Positions 51,071-59,839 of a DNA stretch of 61,156 nt are shown here, piece by piece (the first letter of the stretch is position 1; each line of letters opens with the position of its first letter). Source of the DNA: an uncultured Bacteroides sp. (GTDB taxonomy: Bacteria; Bacteroidota; Bacteroidia; Bacteroidales; Bacteroidaceae); NCBI RefSeq assembly GCF_910585845.1, contig NZ_CAJUHF010000020.1:1-61156 (forward strand). Reading direction: 5' to 3'. The notes beneath the pieces were generated by a model. It was given only the letters and a program-made list of their open reading frames with translations. It did no database searches and was not told the DNA's origin. Both the position numbers and the translations under genes were made by a program.

Positions 51071-51083
51071 GAGACTCCACCAT
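51059..51083. terminator. bidirectional hairpin across the lipoprotein stop codon
   Basis: ATGGTGGAGT pairs perfectly with ACTCCACCAT over a 5-nt loop AAGAG. The stop of the DUF4738 gene is in the stem/loop boundary and the stop of the helicase gene begins at 51083, so the two convergent genes are separated by 12 bp. Confidence 0.7.
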
Positions 51084-52372
51084 CAATTCTTTTCCGAAGC
51101 GTTGCCATTCTTTCTTTTTGAGGCATTACCTCTTTTCTGTCCGTTGCTTCCGCTTTTGTTATTCTTTCTTCCGTTGCCTTTGCCACGAGCGTTCCGACGG
51201 TTTTTGCCGTCATTATTGCGGGGGCTATATTCCGGTGCTTCGCCCAACTCTTCCGGCAAGGCGATCTTATAAATCTCCTTTTCCAGGAAGTTCTCTATTT
51301 GCTTGAATCTACCTTGTTCTTTCTCATTGACAAAGGTTAAAGCAACTCCGTCATTATTGGCACGGGCAGTACGTCCAATGCGGTGCACGTAGTCTTCGCT
51401 GTCGTGCGGCACGTCATAGTTGATGACTAAGCGGATGTCGTCAATATCAATCCCACGTGCCACGATATCTGTAGCTACAAGGATGTTTACCCGGCCGGCT
51501 TTGAACTCATGCATCACCTCCTCGCGTTGTGCCTGTTCCAAGTCAGAGTGCATTTCTCCCACATTCAGTTTCATTAGCTTCAATGCCTTTGCCACCTCTT
51601 TTACCTTCAGCTTGGATGAAGCAAAGATGATGACCCGTTCCGGTGTCTGCTCGGCAAAAAGACTGCGGATAATGCCCAACTTCTGGTTTTCGTAGCAAAC
51701 GTAAGCCGCCTGTATGATCTTGTCTGCCGGACGGGAAACGGCAAGTTTCACTTCGGCCGGATCATGAAGAATCGTGTTGGCAAGTTGCTGTATCTTGGCC
51801 GGCATAGTGGCAGAAAACATAATCGTTTGCCGCTCCTTGGGCAAATGCTTTACAATCTGCATAATGTCATCGAAAAAGCCCATATCGAGCATGCGGTCGG
51901 CTTCGTCAAGAATAAAATAAGATACGCGGGAAAGGTCTACATAGCCCAAACTGAGATGGGCAATCAGGCGTCCCGGAGTAGCTATCACCACATCGGCACC
52001 CAGCGTCAGTCCTTTCTTCTGCTGCTCGAAAAGTATTCCGTCGTTGCCTCCATAGACAGCTACGCTACTGACGGGCATGAAATAGGAAAAGCCTTCCATC
52101 TGTTGGTCAATCTGTTGTGCCAACTCTCGCGTAGGCGACATGACAATGCAATTGATGGCATCTTCAGGATGCCCGCCTTCGGAAAGCTTGTTCAGGATAG
52201 GCAACAGATAGGCGGCGGTCTTGCCTGTTCCGGTTTGCGCTACGGCTATCAGGTCTCTGCCTTCGAGTATAATGGGAATAGATTTCTCTTGTATGGGAGT
52301 ACATTCTTCGAAGCGCATCGCTTCTAATGCATCAAGCACTTGGTCGTTTAGTGATAGTTCGGAAAACTTCAT
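51083..52372 (-). CDS. DEAD-box RNA helicase, RhlE/CsdA-like
   Basis: 429 aa. Q motif FEECTPIQEKSIP, Walker A AQTGTGKTAA, DEAD (ILDEADRML), SATM, and HRIGRTAR (motif VI). The C-terminal tail (about 375-429) is basic and Asn/Lys/Gly-rich. It unwinds RNA in ribosome assembly or mRNA decay. A -7 box TATCTTTG lies at 52399-52392. Confidence 0.93.
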   Translation of the reverse strand: MKFSELSLNDQVLDALEAMRFEECTPIQEKSIPIILEGRDLIAVAQTGTGKTAAYLLPILNKLSEGGHPEDAINCIVMSPTRELAQQIDQQMEGFSYFMPVSSVAVYGGNDGILFEQQKKGLTLGADVVIATPGRLIAHLSLGYVDLSRVSYFILDEADRMLDMGFFDDIMQIVKHLPKERQTIMFSATMPAKIQQLANTILHDPAEVKLAVSRPADKIIQAAYVCYENQKLGIIRSLFAEQTPERVIIFASSKLKVKEVAKALKLMKLNVGEMHSDLEQAQREEVMHEFKAGRVNILVATDIVARGIDIDDIRLVINYDVPHDSEDYVHRIGRTARANNDGVALTFVNEKEQGRFKQIENFLEKEIYKIALPEELGEAPEYSPRNNDGKNRRNARGKGNGRKNNKSGSNGQKRGNASKRKNGNASEKN

Positions 52373-52391
52373 GTTGTTCTTTTATTTTGGA

Positions 52392-52399
52392 CAAAGATA
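52392..52399 (-). promoter_or_regulatory. -7 box of the DEAD-box helicase
   Basis: CAAAGATA on the plus strand reads TATCTTTG on the minus strand, 20 bp before the start codon. The -33 is weak (CAA at 24 bp). Confidence 0.45.
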
Positions 52400-52488
52400 C
52401 AAAATAATGTGATATAAGTTTCGCAAGAGCTCAACTTATTAGTAAACAAGGTTTCAGTTAACGGGGAGACGAGGGAAATATTCCTTAT

Positions 52489-52610
52489 TATAAGAGAACT
52501 TCATTACTATAAGAGAACTTTCATTTTTTCTTGTCTACTTGTTCCTCGTCTACTTGTAAATGACGAAAGTTGAACCTGTGAAAGTTGAGCCTGTGAAACT
52601 TGTGCAATGT
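52489..52610. repeat. nested tandem repeats, 15- and 19-bp periods, between convergent/divergent genes
   Basis: TATAAGAGAACTT occurs at 52489 and 52508 (19 bp apart); GTCTACTTGT at 52533 and 52548 (15 bp); GAAAGTTGAACCTGT, GAAAGTTGAGCCTGT and GAAACTTGTGCAATGT at 52565, 52580 and 52595 (15 bp). The GAAAGTTGA units recall the CTTTACGAAAG array at 61-145 in the reverse direction. The set is just 3' of serB. Confidence 0.65.
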
Positions 52611-52621
52611 GATATATTGAA

Positions 52622-53851
52622 TTATTTGGGTAAATCGATATATGAATCTTTGAATCCCAAGAAATAAAGTACGCCATCCAAACCGATGGTATTGATGGAC
52701 TGCTTGGCATTGGCCACTACTTTAGGTTTGGCATGGAAGGCGATTCCTAATCCGGCGATACCCAGCATCGGAAGGTCGTTGGCGCCATCTCCCACAGCAA
52801 TAGTCTGAGCGATATCCACCTTCTCCACCTGAGCGATCAGGCGCAACAATTCGGCTTTCCGTTTGCCGTCTACCACATCACCCAGATACCGGCCGGTCAG
52901 TTTGCCGTCTACGATCTCCAGTTCATTGGCATATACGTAGTCAATGCCATATTTCTTTTGCAAGTACTGTCCGAAATAGGTAAATCCTCCAGAAAGAATC
53001 GCAATCTTATAGCCATATTTCTTCAATACAAACATCAGACGGTCTACGCCTTCTGTGATTGGCAAGTTCTCGGCTATCTCCTGCATCACAGACTCATCCA
53101 GTCCTTTCAGCAAGGCTACACGTTCGCGGAAACTTTCTGTGAAATCTATTTCACCGCGCATGGCACGCTCGGTAATGGCTTTCACCTGATCGCCCACACC
53201 GGCACGCATAGCCAATTCATCAATCACTTCCGTTTCAATCAGAGTGGAATCCATATCGAAACATATCAGGCGGCGCATGCGGCGGTACATATTGTCAAGC
53301 TGGAAAGAAAAATCCATTTCCAGTTCACCGGCCATCTTCATCAACTGCTCTTGCATGGCGATACGATCCTTCGGGGTACCTCGTACGGAGAATTCGATGC
53401 AGGCACGCGTGCGCGAGTCACACTCATCCAACGGGATACGTCCAGTCAGGCGCTTGATGGCATCAATATTCATTCCTTGCTCGGACAGGATGCGGGTTGC
53501 GGTAGATATCTGGAGGGCAGACAACTTACGCCCCAGTAAAGTAAGGATATAGCGGTTTTTCCCTTGCATGCCTACCCAGTCCTCATACTCTTTTACGGAA
53601 ACAGGGTAGAAGCGAATGGTAACTCCCAAAGAGGACGCCTTGAAAAGCAACTCCTTCATGATAAAGCCGGAATATTGCTCTTCGGTTTTACACAAAATGC
53701 CCAGCGACAAAGTGTTATGGATATCAGCCTGTCCGATATCTAATATGGTTGCATCGTATTTCGCCAGAATTTCCGTGACAGACGCAGTCAATCCCGGACG
53801 GTCTTCGCCTGTGATACGGATAAGAATAAGTTCAGTATCTAATGGTTGCAT
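52622..53851 (-). CDS. serB: phosphoserine phosphatase with two N-terminal ACT domains
   Basis: Last step of serine synthesis: dephosphorylates O-phosphoserine. 409 aa, started at MQPLDTELILIRITGEDRPG. Two ACT-like domains (about 8-165) precede the HAD core with CFDMDSTLIETEVIDEL (about 197-213; Asp nucleophile), SGGFTYF and GDGANDLPML. ACT domains bind amino acids, so serine feedback is likely. An in-frame extension of 62 codons upstream was rejected as hydrophobic and AT-rich. A TACTTTTG box lies at 53894-53887. Confidence 0.93.
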   Translation of the reverse strand: MQPLDTELILIRITGEDRPGLTASVTEILAKYDATILDIGQADIHNTLSLGILCKTEEQYSGFIMKELLFKASSLGVTIRFYPVSVKEYEDWVGMQGKNRYILTLLGRKLSALQISTATRILSEQGMNIDAIKRLTGRIPLDECDSRTRACIEFSVRGTPKDRIAMQEQLMKMAGELEMDFSFQLDNMYRRMRRLICFDMDSTLIETEVIDELAMRAGVGDQVKAITERAMRGEIDFTESFRERVALLKGLDESVMQEIAENLPITEGVDRLMFVLKKYGYKIAILSGGFTYFGQYLQKKYGIDYVYANELEIVDGKLTGRYLGDVVDGKRKAELLRLIAQVEKVDIAQTIAVGDGANDLPMLGIAGLGIAFHAKPKVVANAKQSINTIGLDGVLYFLGFKDSYIDLPK

Positions 53852-53886
53852 AGAACATCTATTTAAAAATAAAAGAATAATAACTG

Positions 53887-53894
53887 CAAAAGTA
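53887..53894 (-). promoter_or_regulatory. -7 box of serB
   Basis: CAAAAGTA on the plus strand reads TACTTTTG on the minus strand, 36 bp before the start codon. No clear -33. Confidence 0.45.
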
Positions 53895-54057
53895 AATAAA
53901 ATTCCCGCTAATCCTGTTGAAACAGCGCGAAAATATGCATTTATCATGTATCTATCGGCTATAAACACAGTACCGATATTCTTCGGTTGATTACTGTTTA
54001 AGAACGTATTGCAAATGAAAAACATGTTATATAACATAAAATTTTAGTCTGTTTTGC

Positions 54058-54087
54058 TTGATAATCATTAATAATGTTGTACCTTTG
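54058..54087 (+). promoter_or_regulatory. promoter of the thioredoxin-like gene
   Basis: -33 TTG (54058-54060), 19-bp spacer, -7 TACCTTTG (54080-54087). The leader is about 120 nt. Confidence 0.65.
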
Positions 54088-54215
54088 ACGCCGATTTAGG
54101 ACAGATGGTTCTACAATCTTAGTAAACGTTGAGTCTACATTTGTTTCATAAGAGGCTGAATTGCTTTCCAAACAAACATTTGTAAATCAACCAGTATTAA
54201 CCAAAACCGCATTAC

Positions 54216-54719
54216 ATGAAGTGTGTAAAATGGATTTTTGTTGTATTACTAATTAGTTCCTTGATTTCTTTCGTAGAAAAAGACAAACCGACCGGAGGTT
54301 TGAGTGTGGGTGACATAGCCCCCGATTTCAATATTGAAACTATGTCAGCTGAGCAACCGGCGCAAAGCCTTTCCCAAATGCGGGGAAAGTATGTGCTACT
54401 CAGTTTTTGGGCAAGTTACGATGCGCAGTCCCGGATGCGGAACGCAAGTTTTAGCAATGCACTTCGTTCAACAGCCCTGAGTCATAATGTGGAAATGGTT
54501 TCCGTCTCATTCGATGAACATCAGTCCATCTTCGAGGAGACCATTCGTAAGGACCAAATAGTTACGTCCACCTGTTTCGTGGAAACCAAGGGCGAATCGT
54601 CCGGCATCTTCAAGAAGTACCGTTTAGGCCGGGGATTTACTAACTATTTACTGGATGATAATGGTGTGATTATAGCCAAAAACATCTCTGTCGCAGAGCT
54701 TCCTGCTTACTTGAATTGA
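54216..54719 (+). CDS. TlpA-like thioredoxin-fold protein lacking the CxxC motif
   Basis: 167 aa with an N-terminal signal-like helix (about 1-20, WIFVVLLISSLISF), so probably periplasmic or membrane-anchored. The fold fits TlpA/AhpC-TSA: VGDIAPDFNIETM, LLSFWASYDAQSRMR and a C-terminal cis-Pro-like GFTNYLLDDNGVIIAK. The usual WCxxC site reads WASYDAQSR with no Cys. A redox role is therefore unlikely; it may bind a partner. Single gene with its own promoter. Confidence 0.75.
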   Translation: MKCVKWIFVVLLISSLISFVEKDKPTGGLSVGDIAPDFNIETMSAEQPAQSLSQMRGKYVLLSFWASYDAQSRMRNASFSNALRSTALSHNVEMVSVSFDEHQSIFEETIRKDQIVTSTCFVETKGESSGIFKKYRLGRGFTNYLLDDNGVIIAKNISVAELPAYLN

Positions 54720-54779
54720 GTTTTTATCGCACACGTAGCTTGAGAAACCTAAAAGAACAGTAAGATGGAAGTGGGTTTG

Positions 54780-54829
54780 TTCTCCCAAAACATAATAGCA
54801 ACTCATTGTTGTTGAAGGTTATGGGAGAA
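54780..54829 (+). other. hairpin in the 3' region of the thioredoxin-like gene
   Basis: TTCTCCC (54780-54786) with GGGAGAA (54823-54829), and CATAA (54791-54795) with TTATG (54819-54823), in alternative registers, over an inner GCAAC/GTTG. No T run. Confidence 0.35.
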
Positions 54830-54856
54830 TGGTGATCAAAGAGGAAATGAATACAA

Positions 54857-54917
54857 CAAAAAGTCCCCTCCTGCACTTGTTCAGACAATACAAGAGCGGG
54901 AGGGGTTTCTTATTTCT
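54857..54917. terminator. bidirectional terminator between the thioredoxin-like gene and the LptF/G gene
   Basis: CCCCTCC pairs with GGAGGGG, inner CTTGT/ACAAG. TTTCTTATTT follows on the plus strand and ACTTTTTGT on the minus strand. Confidence 0.75.
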
Positions 54918-54934
54918 GCGAATTACAATTTACC

Positions 54935-56071
54935 TTATTTCGGTGCCTTCCGATACAGATAGAATGCGATGAACGCATAAAGCAGGTTGGGTATCCACAC
55001 GGCAATCACGGGAGGGACATTGCCATTCACTGCAAAGGTAGACGCAATGGTCTGGAACAATATGTATGAAAAACTTAATCCTAACCCTATACCCAAGTGC
55101 AGTCCCATTCCCCCTTTAGTCTTTTTAGAAGAAAGAGAGACACCTATCAGTGTTAAGATAAACGATGCAAACGACATGGCTATGCGTTTATGATACTCTA
55201 TCTCAAACTCTTTGATATTGGCAAACCCTCGCTGCCGCTGTCGGGTGATATATTCACTCAGCTGCGGGTTGGTCATCATCTCCTGCTGATTCTTGGTAAT
55301 GAGGAAGTCTGCCGGTTCCATGAAGAGTGTGCTGTCAATGCGGTCTCCTTTGGTGATACTCTCTTTCATGCCGTCCATTTCGCGTATCATGTAGTCCTTG
55401 ATGATCCATTTATGGACGGAAGCTGTATCATACGTAATAGAACGGGCAGTAAGATGAGAGACCAATTGCTTGTCCTTGAATTTATCCAAGGAAAAACGAT
55501 ATCCTGTTTTGGTGAAATCTTCGAAACGTTCAATGTAGGCGATTACGCCCGAATCTACTTCCAATTGAATGTTCCGGGCTGTATTTTTCTTACGCGACTT
55601 ATAATACTTATCTTCAAAGTCGATACGCGTCACACTGCCTTTAGGTATCACATATGAACCCAGAAAGAAGGTCAGTACGGCAATGATTGCCGCCGATACC
55701 ATATAGGGACGAAGCATTCGTTTGAAGCTCATTCCGGTAGAGAACATGGCTATGATTTCAGAATTCTCTGCCAGTTTTGAGGTAAAGAATATAACAGCTA
55801 TAAATACAAACAACGGACTGAACAGATTGGCAAAGTAGGGGATAAAGTTCAGGTAATAGTCGAAGATGATAGCGTTCCAAGGCGCTTCGTGCGACATGAA
55901 CCTATCCATCTTTTCATTGAAGTCGAACACCACGGCAATAGAAATGATCAATGCGATGGCAAACACATACGTACCCAAGAACTTCTTTATGATATAGAAA
56001 TCCAGCCGCTTCAGCCACTTCCAGTTATCCGGCAACTTCACACCTTTTATTTTCCAGTTCAGCTTTTTCAT
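54935..56071 (-). CDS. LptF/LptG-family permease
   Basis: 378 aa, started at MKKLNWKIKGVKLP. Six transmembrane helices in two groups of three (about 32-115 and 285-370) around a periplasmic beta-jellyroll (about 130-270). It is the LPS-export permease family (YjgP/YjgQ), which with LptB moves LPS toward the outer membrane. Which of LptF or LptG it is cannot be told. Its start overlaps the tgt stop by 4 bp, so it is in one unit with lon and tgt. Confidence 0.88.
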   Translation of the reverse strand: MKKLNWKIKGVKLPDNWKWLKRLDFYIIKKFLGTYVFAIALIISIAVVFDFNEKMDRFMSHEAPWNAIIFDYYLNFIPYFANLFSPLFVFIAVIFFTSKLAENSEIIAMFSTGMSFKRMLRPYMVSAAIIAVLTFFLGSYVIPKGSVTRIDFEDKYYKSRKKNTARNIQLEVDSGVIAYIERFEDFTKTGYRFSLDKFKDKQLVSHLTARSITYDTASVHKWIIKDYMIREMDGMKESITKGDRIDSTLFMEPADFLITKNQQEMMTNPQLSEYITRQRQRGFANIKEFEIEYHKRIAMSFASFILTLIGVSLSSKKTKGGMGLHLGIGLGLSFSYILFQTIASTFAVNGNVPPVIAVWIPNLLYAFIAFYLYRKAPK

Positions 56072-57198
56072 AACCTTGTTGATACACGTTTCACCATCAT
56101 TGGTTTCCATGTAGAGAAATCGCCTGCAATGATATGCTTGCGGGCTTCACCTACCAGCCACAGATAAAATGCCAGATTATGAATGGAAGCTATTTGCATG
56201 GCCAACAATTCCTGTGCATGGAACAGATGACGGAGATATGCCTTGCTATACAAAGTGTCTACGTAAGAAGCGCCGTCCGCTTCAATAGGAGAGAAATCTG
56301 TTTCCCACTTCTTATTGCGCATGTTGATGATGCCGTCTTTCGTAAACAACATTCCGTTTCGTCCGTTACGGGTAGGCATCACGCAGTCGAACATGTCTAC
56401 GCCGCGTTCTATGCCTTCCAAAATGTTGACCGGAGTACCTACGCCCATCAGATAGCGCGGCTTGTCTTTAGGCAGGATTTCGTTCACCAGTTCAATCATC
56501 TCATACATTTTATCTACCGGTTCGCCTACTGCCAGACCACCGATTGCATTGCCATCCGCTTCTTTTGAGGCGATGAACTCTGCCGATTGCTTGCGCAGAT
56601 CCGGATAGATGCATCCCTGAACGATGGGGAAAAGAGACTGACGATACCCGTATTTAGGTTCCGTCTCGTTGAAACGCTGGATGCAGCGGTCCAACCACCG
56701 ATGGGTCAATCCCAATGACTTTTTGGCATAAGCATAGTCCGAGTCGCCAGGAGGACACTCGTCAAATGCCATCATGATATCCGCCCCGATGGTGCGTTCA
56801 ATGTCCATCACCTTTTCCGGAGTGAATATATGCTTACTGCCGTCAATATGCGAACGGAATTCCGCTCCCTCTTCACGCAACTTACGGATGCCTGATAGGG
56901 AAAATACCTGAAAACCTCCACTGTCGGTCAGCATCGGACGGTCAAAGCCATTGAATTTATGCAATCCGCCCGCCTTTTCCAGTACATCCAATCCCGGACG
57001 CAGATAGAGGTGGTAAGTATTACCTAATATGATCTGCGCTTTGATGTCCTCTTTTAACTCAGTCACGTGTACACCTTTCACTGTTCCTACAGTGCCCACA
57101 GGCATAAAGATAGGTGTTTCTATCTGCCCGTGGTCGGTGGTAATCAGCCCTGCACGTGCATTGCTTTTACTGTCTGTATATTGTAAGTCGAATGTCAT
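56068..57198 (-). CDS. tgt: tRNA-guanine transglycosylase
   Basis: Exchanges guanine-34 for preQ1 in queuosine tRNAs. 376 aa. Active-site Asp in LTDSGGFQVFSL (about 91), VGEPVDKMYEMIE, and second Asp in VDMFDCVMPTRNGRNG. The C-terminal zinc site, usually CDCxxC with a later His, reads ADGASYVDTLYSKAYL, so three of the ligands are missing; see findings. It overlaps lon by 4 bp and the permease by 4 bp. Confidence 0.93.
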   Translation of the reverse strand: MTFDLQYTDSKSNARAGLITTDHGQIETPIFMPVGTVGTVKGVHVTELKEDIKAQIILGNTYHLYLRPGLDVLEKAGGLHKFNGFDRPMLTDSGGFQVFSLSGIRKLREEGAEFRSHIDGSKHIFTPEKVMDIERTIGADIMMAFDECPPGDSDYAYAKKSLGLTHRWLDRCIQRFNETEPKYGYRQSLFPIVQGCIYPDLRKQSAEFIASKEADGNAIGGLAVGEPVDKMYEMIELVNEILPKDKPRYLMGVGTPVNILEGIERGVDMFDCVMPTRNGRNGMLFTKDGIINMRNKKWETDFSPIEADGASYVDTLYSKAYLRHLFHAQELLAMQIASIHNLAFYLWLVGEARKHIIAGDFSTWKPMMVKRVSTRL

Positions 57199-59675
57199 TC
57201 TGCTTTCTTTTCTGTCTTTTCTACCTTTACGGATAAATCAATAGCATCGGCCACTTTCTCGTTTGTAAGCGCAAGGGCAAACACTTCCTTCACATCTTTC
57301 ACATAATGGAACGTCAATCCTTTGAGATAGATTTCCTGTATCTCATTAATGTCTTTGCGGTTCTCTTCGCTCAGAATGATGTCTTTGATGCCCGCCCGTT
57401 TGGCTGCCAGGATTTTCTCCTTGATTCCGCCTACAGGAAGCACCTTGCCGCGTAACGTGATCTCTCCCGTCATTGCCAGGTTCGCTTTCACTTTGCGCTG
57501 GGTGAGGGCAGAGGCGAGAGCAGTGGCCATAGTAATACCTGCCGACGGGCCATCTTTGGGAATAGCCCCTTCGGGGACATGCACATGAATGTTCCAATTT
57601 TCAAAAATATCTTCATCCAGATTTAGCAAAGAGGCATGAGCTTTGATGTATTCCAAAGCCAGCATGGCAGACTCTTTCATCACATCACCCAGATTTCCCG
57701 TCAGAGTCAGGCGTCCGCCTTTTCCGCGGCTGAGACTTGTTTCAACAAACAATATCTCTCCACCTACGGCAGTCCACGCAAGGCCGGTCACTACGCCAGC
57801 GTATTCATTGCCCTGATACTTGTCGCGTGTATATTCCGCCGCCCCAAGAAACTCATGTAAGTCCGACGGCTTTATTTCCTGCTTGGAAAAGTAACCATCC
57901 GTGGCATACTGCCGTGCCGATTTACGAAGTATCTTGCTTATTTTCTTTTCCAGTTCACGCACGCCACTCTCGCGAGTATAGGATTCGATTATTGTTTCCA
58001 ACGTACTTTTCGACATCTTGATGTCGCTCTTTCGCAGTCCATTGGCTTCCAGCTCTTTGGGAAGAAGATGGCGTCGGGCAATCTCTATTTTCTCTTCGGT
58101 GATATAACCGCTTACTTCGATCAACTCCATACGGTCAAGCAATGGACCGGGAATGGTATTCAGATTATTGGCAGTGGCGATAAACATCACTTTCGACAAA
58201 TCATAGTCCACGTCGAGGTAATTGTCATGGAACGTTGTATTCTGCTCCGGATCAAGCACTTCGAGCAATGCAGAAGAGGGGTCTCCCTGTCGGTCGGAAC
58301 TTACTTTGTCTATTTCGTCCAAAATAAACACCGGATTGGAAGAACCGGCCTTTATCAGACTCTTGATGATACGTCCGGGCATTGCTCCGATGTACGTCTT
58401 GCGATGTCCGCGGATTTCTGCTTCGTCATGTACACCGCCTAATGACATACGGATGTATTTCCGCTTCAACGCGGCTGCGATGGAACGTCCTAAAGAAGTC
58501 TTACCAACTCCCGGAGGACCATACAGGCAGATGATGGGCGACTTCATGTCACCTTTTAGTTTCAATACTGCCAGATGCTCCAGAATGCGCTCTTTTACTT
58601 TTTCCAGACCGTAATGGTCTTTATTCAGCGTCTTTTCTGCATTGGTCAGGCTTAAATTATCGGTGGTATATATTCCCCAAGGCAGGCTCAGCATTGTCTG
58701 CAAGTAATTGAGTTGCACGCTATAGTCGGGAGACTGCGGATGGGTGCGCTCCAACTTGTCCAGTTCTTTAAGGAAAGTTGCTCTGACTTCTTCGCTCCAT
58801 TTGATTCTTGAAGCTTTATTGCGCATTTCTTCTATTTCCTGCTCCTGTCCGCTACCTCCCAGTTCATCCTGGATGGTCTTAATCTGCTGTTGCAAGAAGT
58901 ATTCACGTTGCTGTTGGTCGATGTCTTCACGTGCACGCATTTGTATGGATTCCTTTATTTCGGCAAGCTGCACTTCGCGGTTCAGTATCTCCAGCAGACG
59001 ATATGTGCGGGCTTGCAGCGAGTCGATGCGCAGTAGTTCGATCTTCTCGTCCTTCTTCAATGGGAGGTTGGTGCAGATGAAGTCTATCAAAAACATCGGA
59101 TTGGTAATGTTCCTGATGGCAAAGGCAGACTCTTGCGGGAACATCTCAGACGACTTGATATATCTGACGGTCAAGTCTTTGCACGCTTCTACCAAGGCAT
59201 GGAATTCCTTGTCTCCTTTCTTGGGAAGGCTTTCCTCCAACGTCTTTATCCGACCTTTCAGATAGGGGACCGTGTCTACTATCTCTTTCAGTTCCATGCG
59301 TTTGATTCCTTGCAGAATGATGGTAGTGGTCTGATCCGGCATCTCCAATATGCGGATAATCTTACCTACCGTACCGATGGTATGCAGGTCTTCCATGACA
59401 GGTTTTTCCGTCTCTGCCTGTTTCTGGCAGACGATACCGATATATGTACTTTTCTTTTCTGCTTCACGTACCAGTTTCATGGAACTCTTTCTTCCAACAG
59501 ACACCGGCATAAACACTCCTGGGAACAAAACCATATTCCGTAGAGGCAATATCGGAAGAATCTCGTCAACATCTACATCCATCAGCTGTTCTTCATTCCC
59601 CTCAAAATCAGCAATCACTGAGAAAGCGTTTCCTCCTTTCTCTTCCGTATCTCCTAGGTAAAGTCTTTTCTTCAT
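57195..59675 (-). CDS. lon: ATP-dependent protease Lon
   Basis: AAA+ serine protease for damaged and regulatory proteins. 826 aa, full length. N-terminal substrate domain from ILPILPLRNMVLFPGVFMP; Walker A GPPGVGKT (about 385-392); Walker B VFILDEIDK; catalytic Ser in DGPSAGITMA (about 710) and Lys in GGIKEKILAAKRAG (about 752). It heads the unit lon-tgt-lptF/G-like. A -7 TACCTTTG box lies at 59733-59726. Confidence 0.96.
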   Translation of the reverse strand: MKKRLYLGDTEEKGGNAFSVIADFEGNEEQLMDVDVDEILPILPLRNMVLFPGVFMPVSVGRKSSMKLVREAEKKSTYIGIVCQKQAETEKPVMEDLHTIGTVGKIIRILEMPDQTTTIILQGIKRMELKEIVDTVPYLKGRIKTLEESLPKKGDKEFHALVEACKDLTVRYIKSSEMFPQESAFAIRNITNPMFLIDFICTNLPLKKDEKIELLRIDSLQARTYRLLEILNREVQLAEIKESIQMRAREDIDQQQREYFLQQQIKTIQDELGGSGQEQEIEEMRNKASRIKWSEEVRATFLKELDKLERTHPQSPDYSVQLNYLQTMLSLPWGIYTTDNLSLTNAEKTLNKDHYGLEKVKERILEHLAVLKLKGDMKSPIICLYGPPGVGKTSLGRSIAAALKRKYIRMSLGGVHDEAEIRGHRKTYIGAMPGRIIKSLIKAGSSNPVFILDEIDKVSSDRQGDPSSALLEVLDPEQNTTFHDNYLDVDYDLSKVMFIATANNLNTIPGPLLDRMELIEVSGYITEEKIEIARRHLLPKELEANGLRKSDIKMSKSTLETIIESYTRESGVRELEKKISKILRKSARQYATDGYFSKQEIKPSDLHEFLGAAEYTRDKYQGNEYAGVVTGLAWTAVGGEILFVETSLSRGKGGRLTLTGNLGDVMKESAMLALEYIKAHASLLNLDEDIFENWNIHVHVPEGAIPKDGPSAGITMATALASALTQRKVKANLAMTGEITLRGKVLPVGGIKEKILAAKRAGIKDIILSEENRKDINEIQEIYLKGLTFHYVKDVKEVFALALTNEKVADAIDLSVKVEKTEKKAE

Positions 59676-59725
59676 TTCTTTCTTTTTAAGTTTATGTCAT
59701 ACTGACAGGGCTTATAAAGCACCTG

Positions 59726-59733
59726 CAAAGGTA
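59726..59733 (-). promoter_or_regulatory. -7 box of lon
   Basis: CAAAGGTA on the plus strand reads TACCTTTG on the minus strand, 51 bp before the start codon. No heat-shock element was seen and the -33 is unclear. Confidence 0.45.
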
Positions 59734-59792
59734 ATCTATTCTTCATTAATTATAAAGCACCTCTCATATAAAAAGACAAAAACAGTGCCAAA

Positions 59793-59825
59793 TTTGTTCA
59801 ATATCCTTCAATTTTAGTATTTTTG
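59793..59825 (+). promoter_or_regulatory. promoter of the trmN6-like gene
   Basis: -33 TTTG (59793-59796), 21-bp spacer, -7 TATTTTTG (59818-59825). Leader of about 8 nt. Confidence 0.55.
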
Positions 59826-59839
59826 TGTCCAATTAATGT

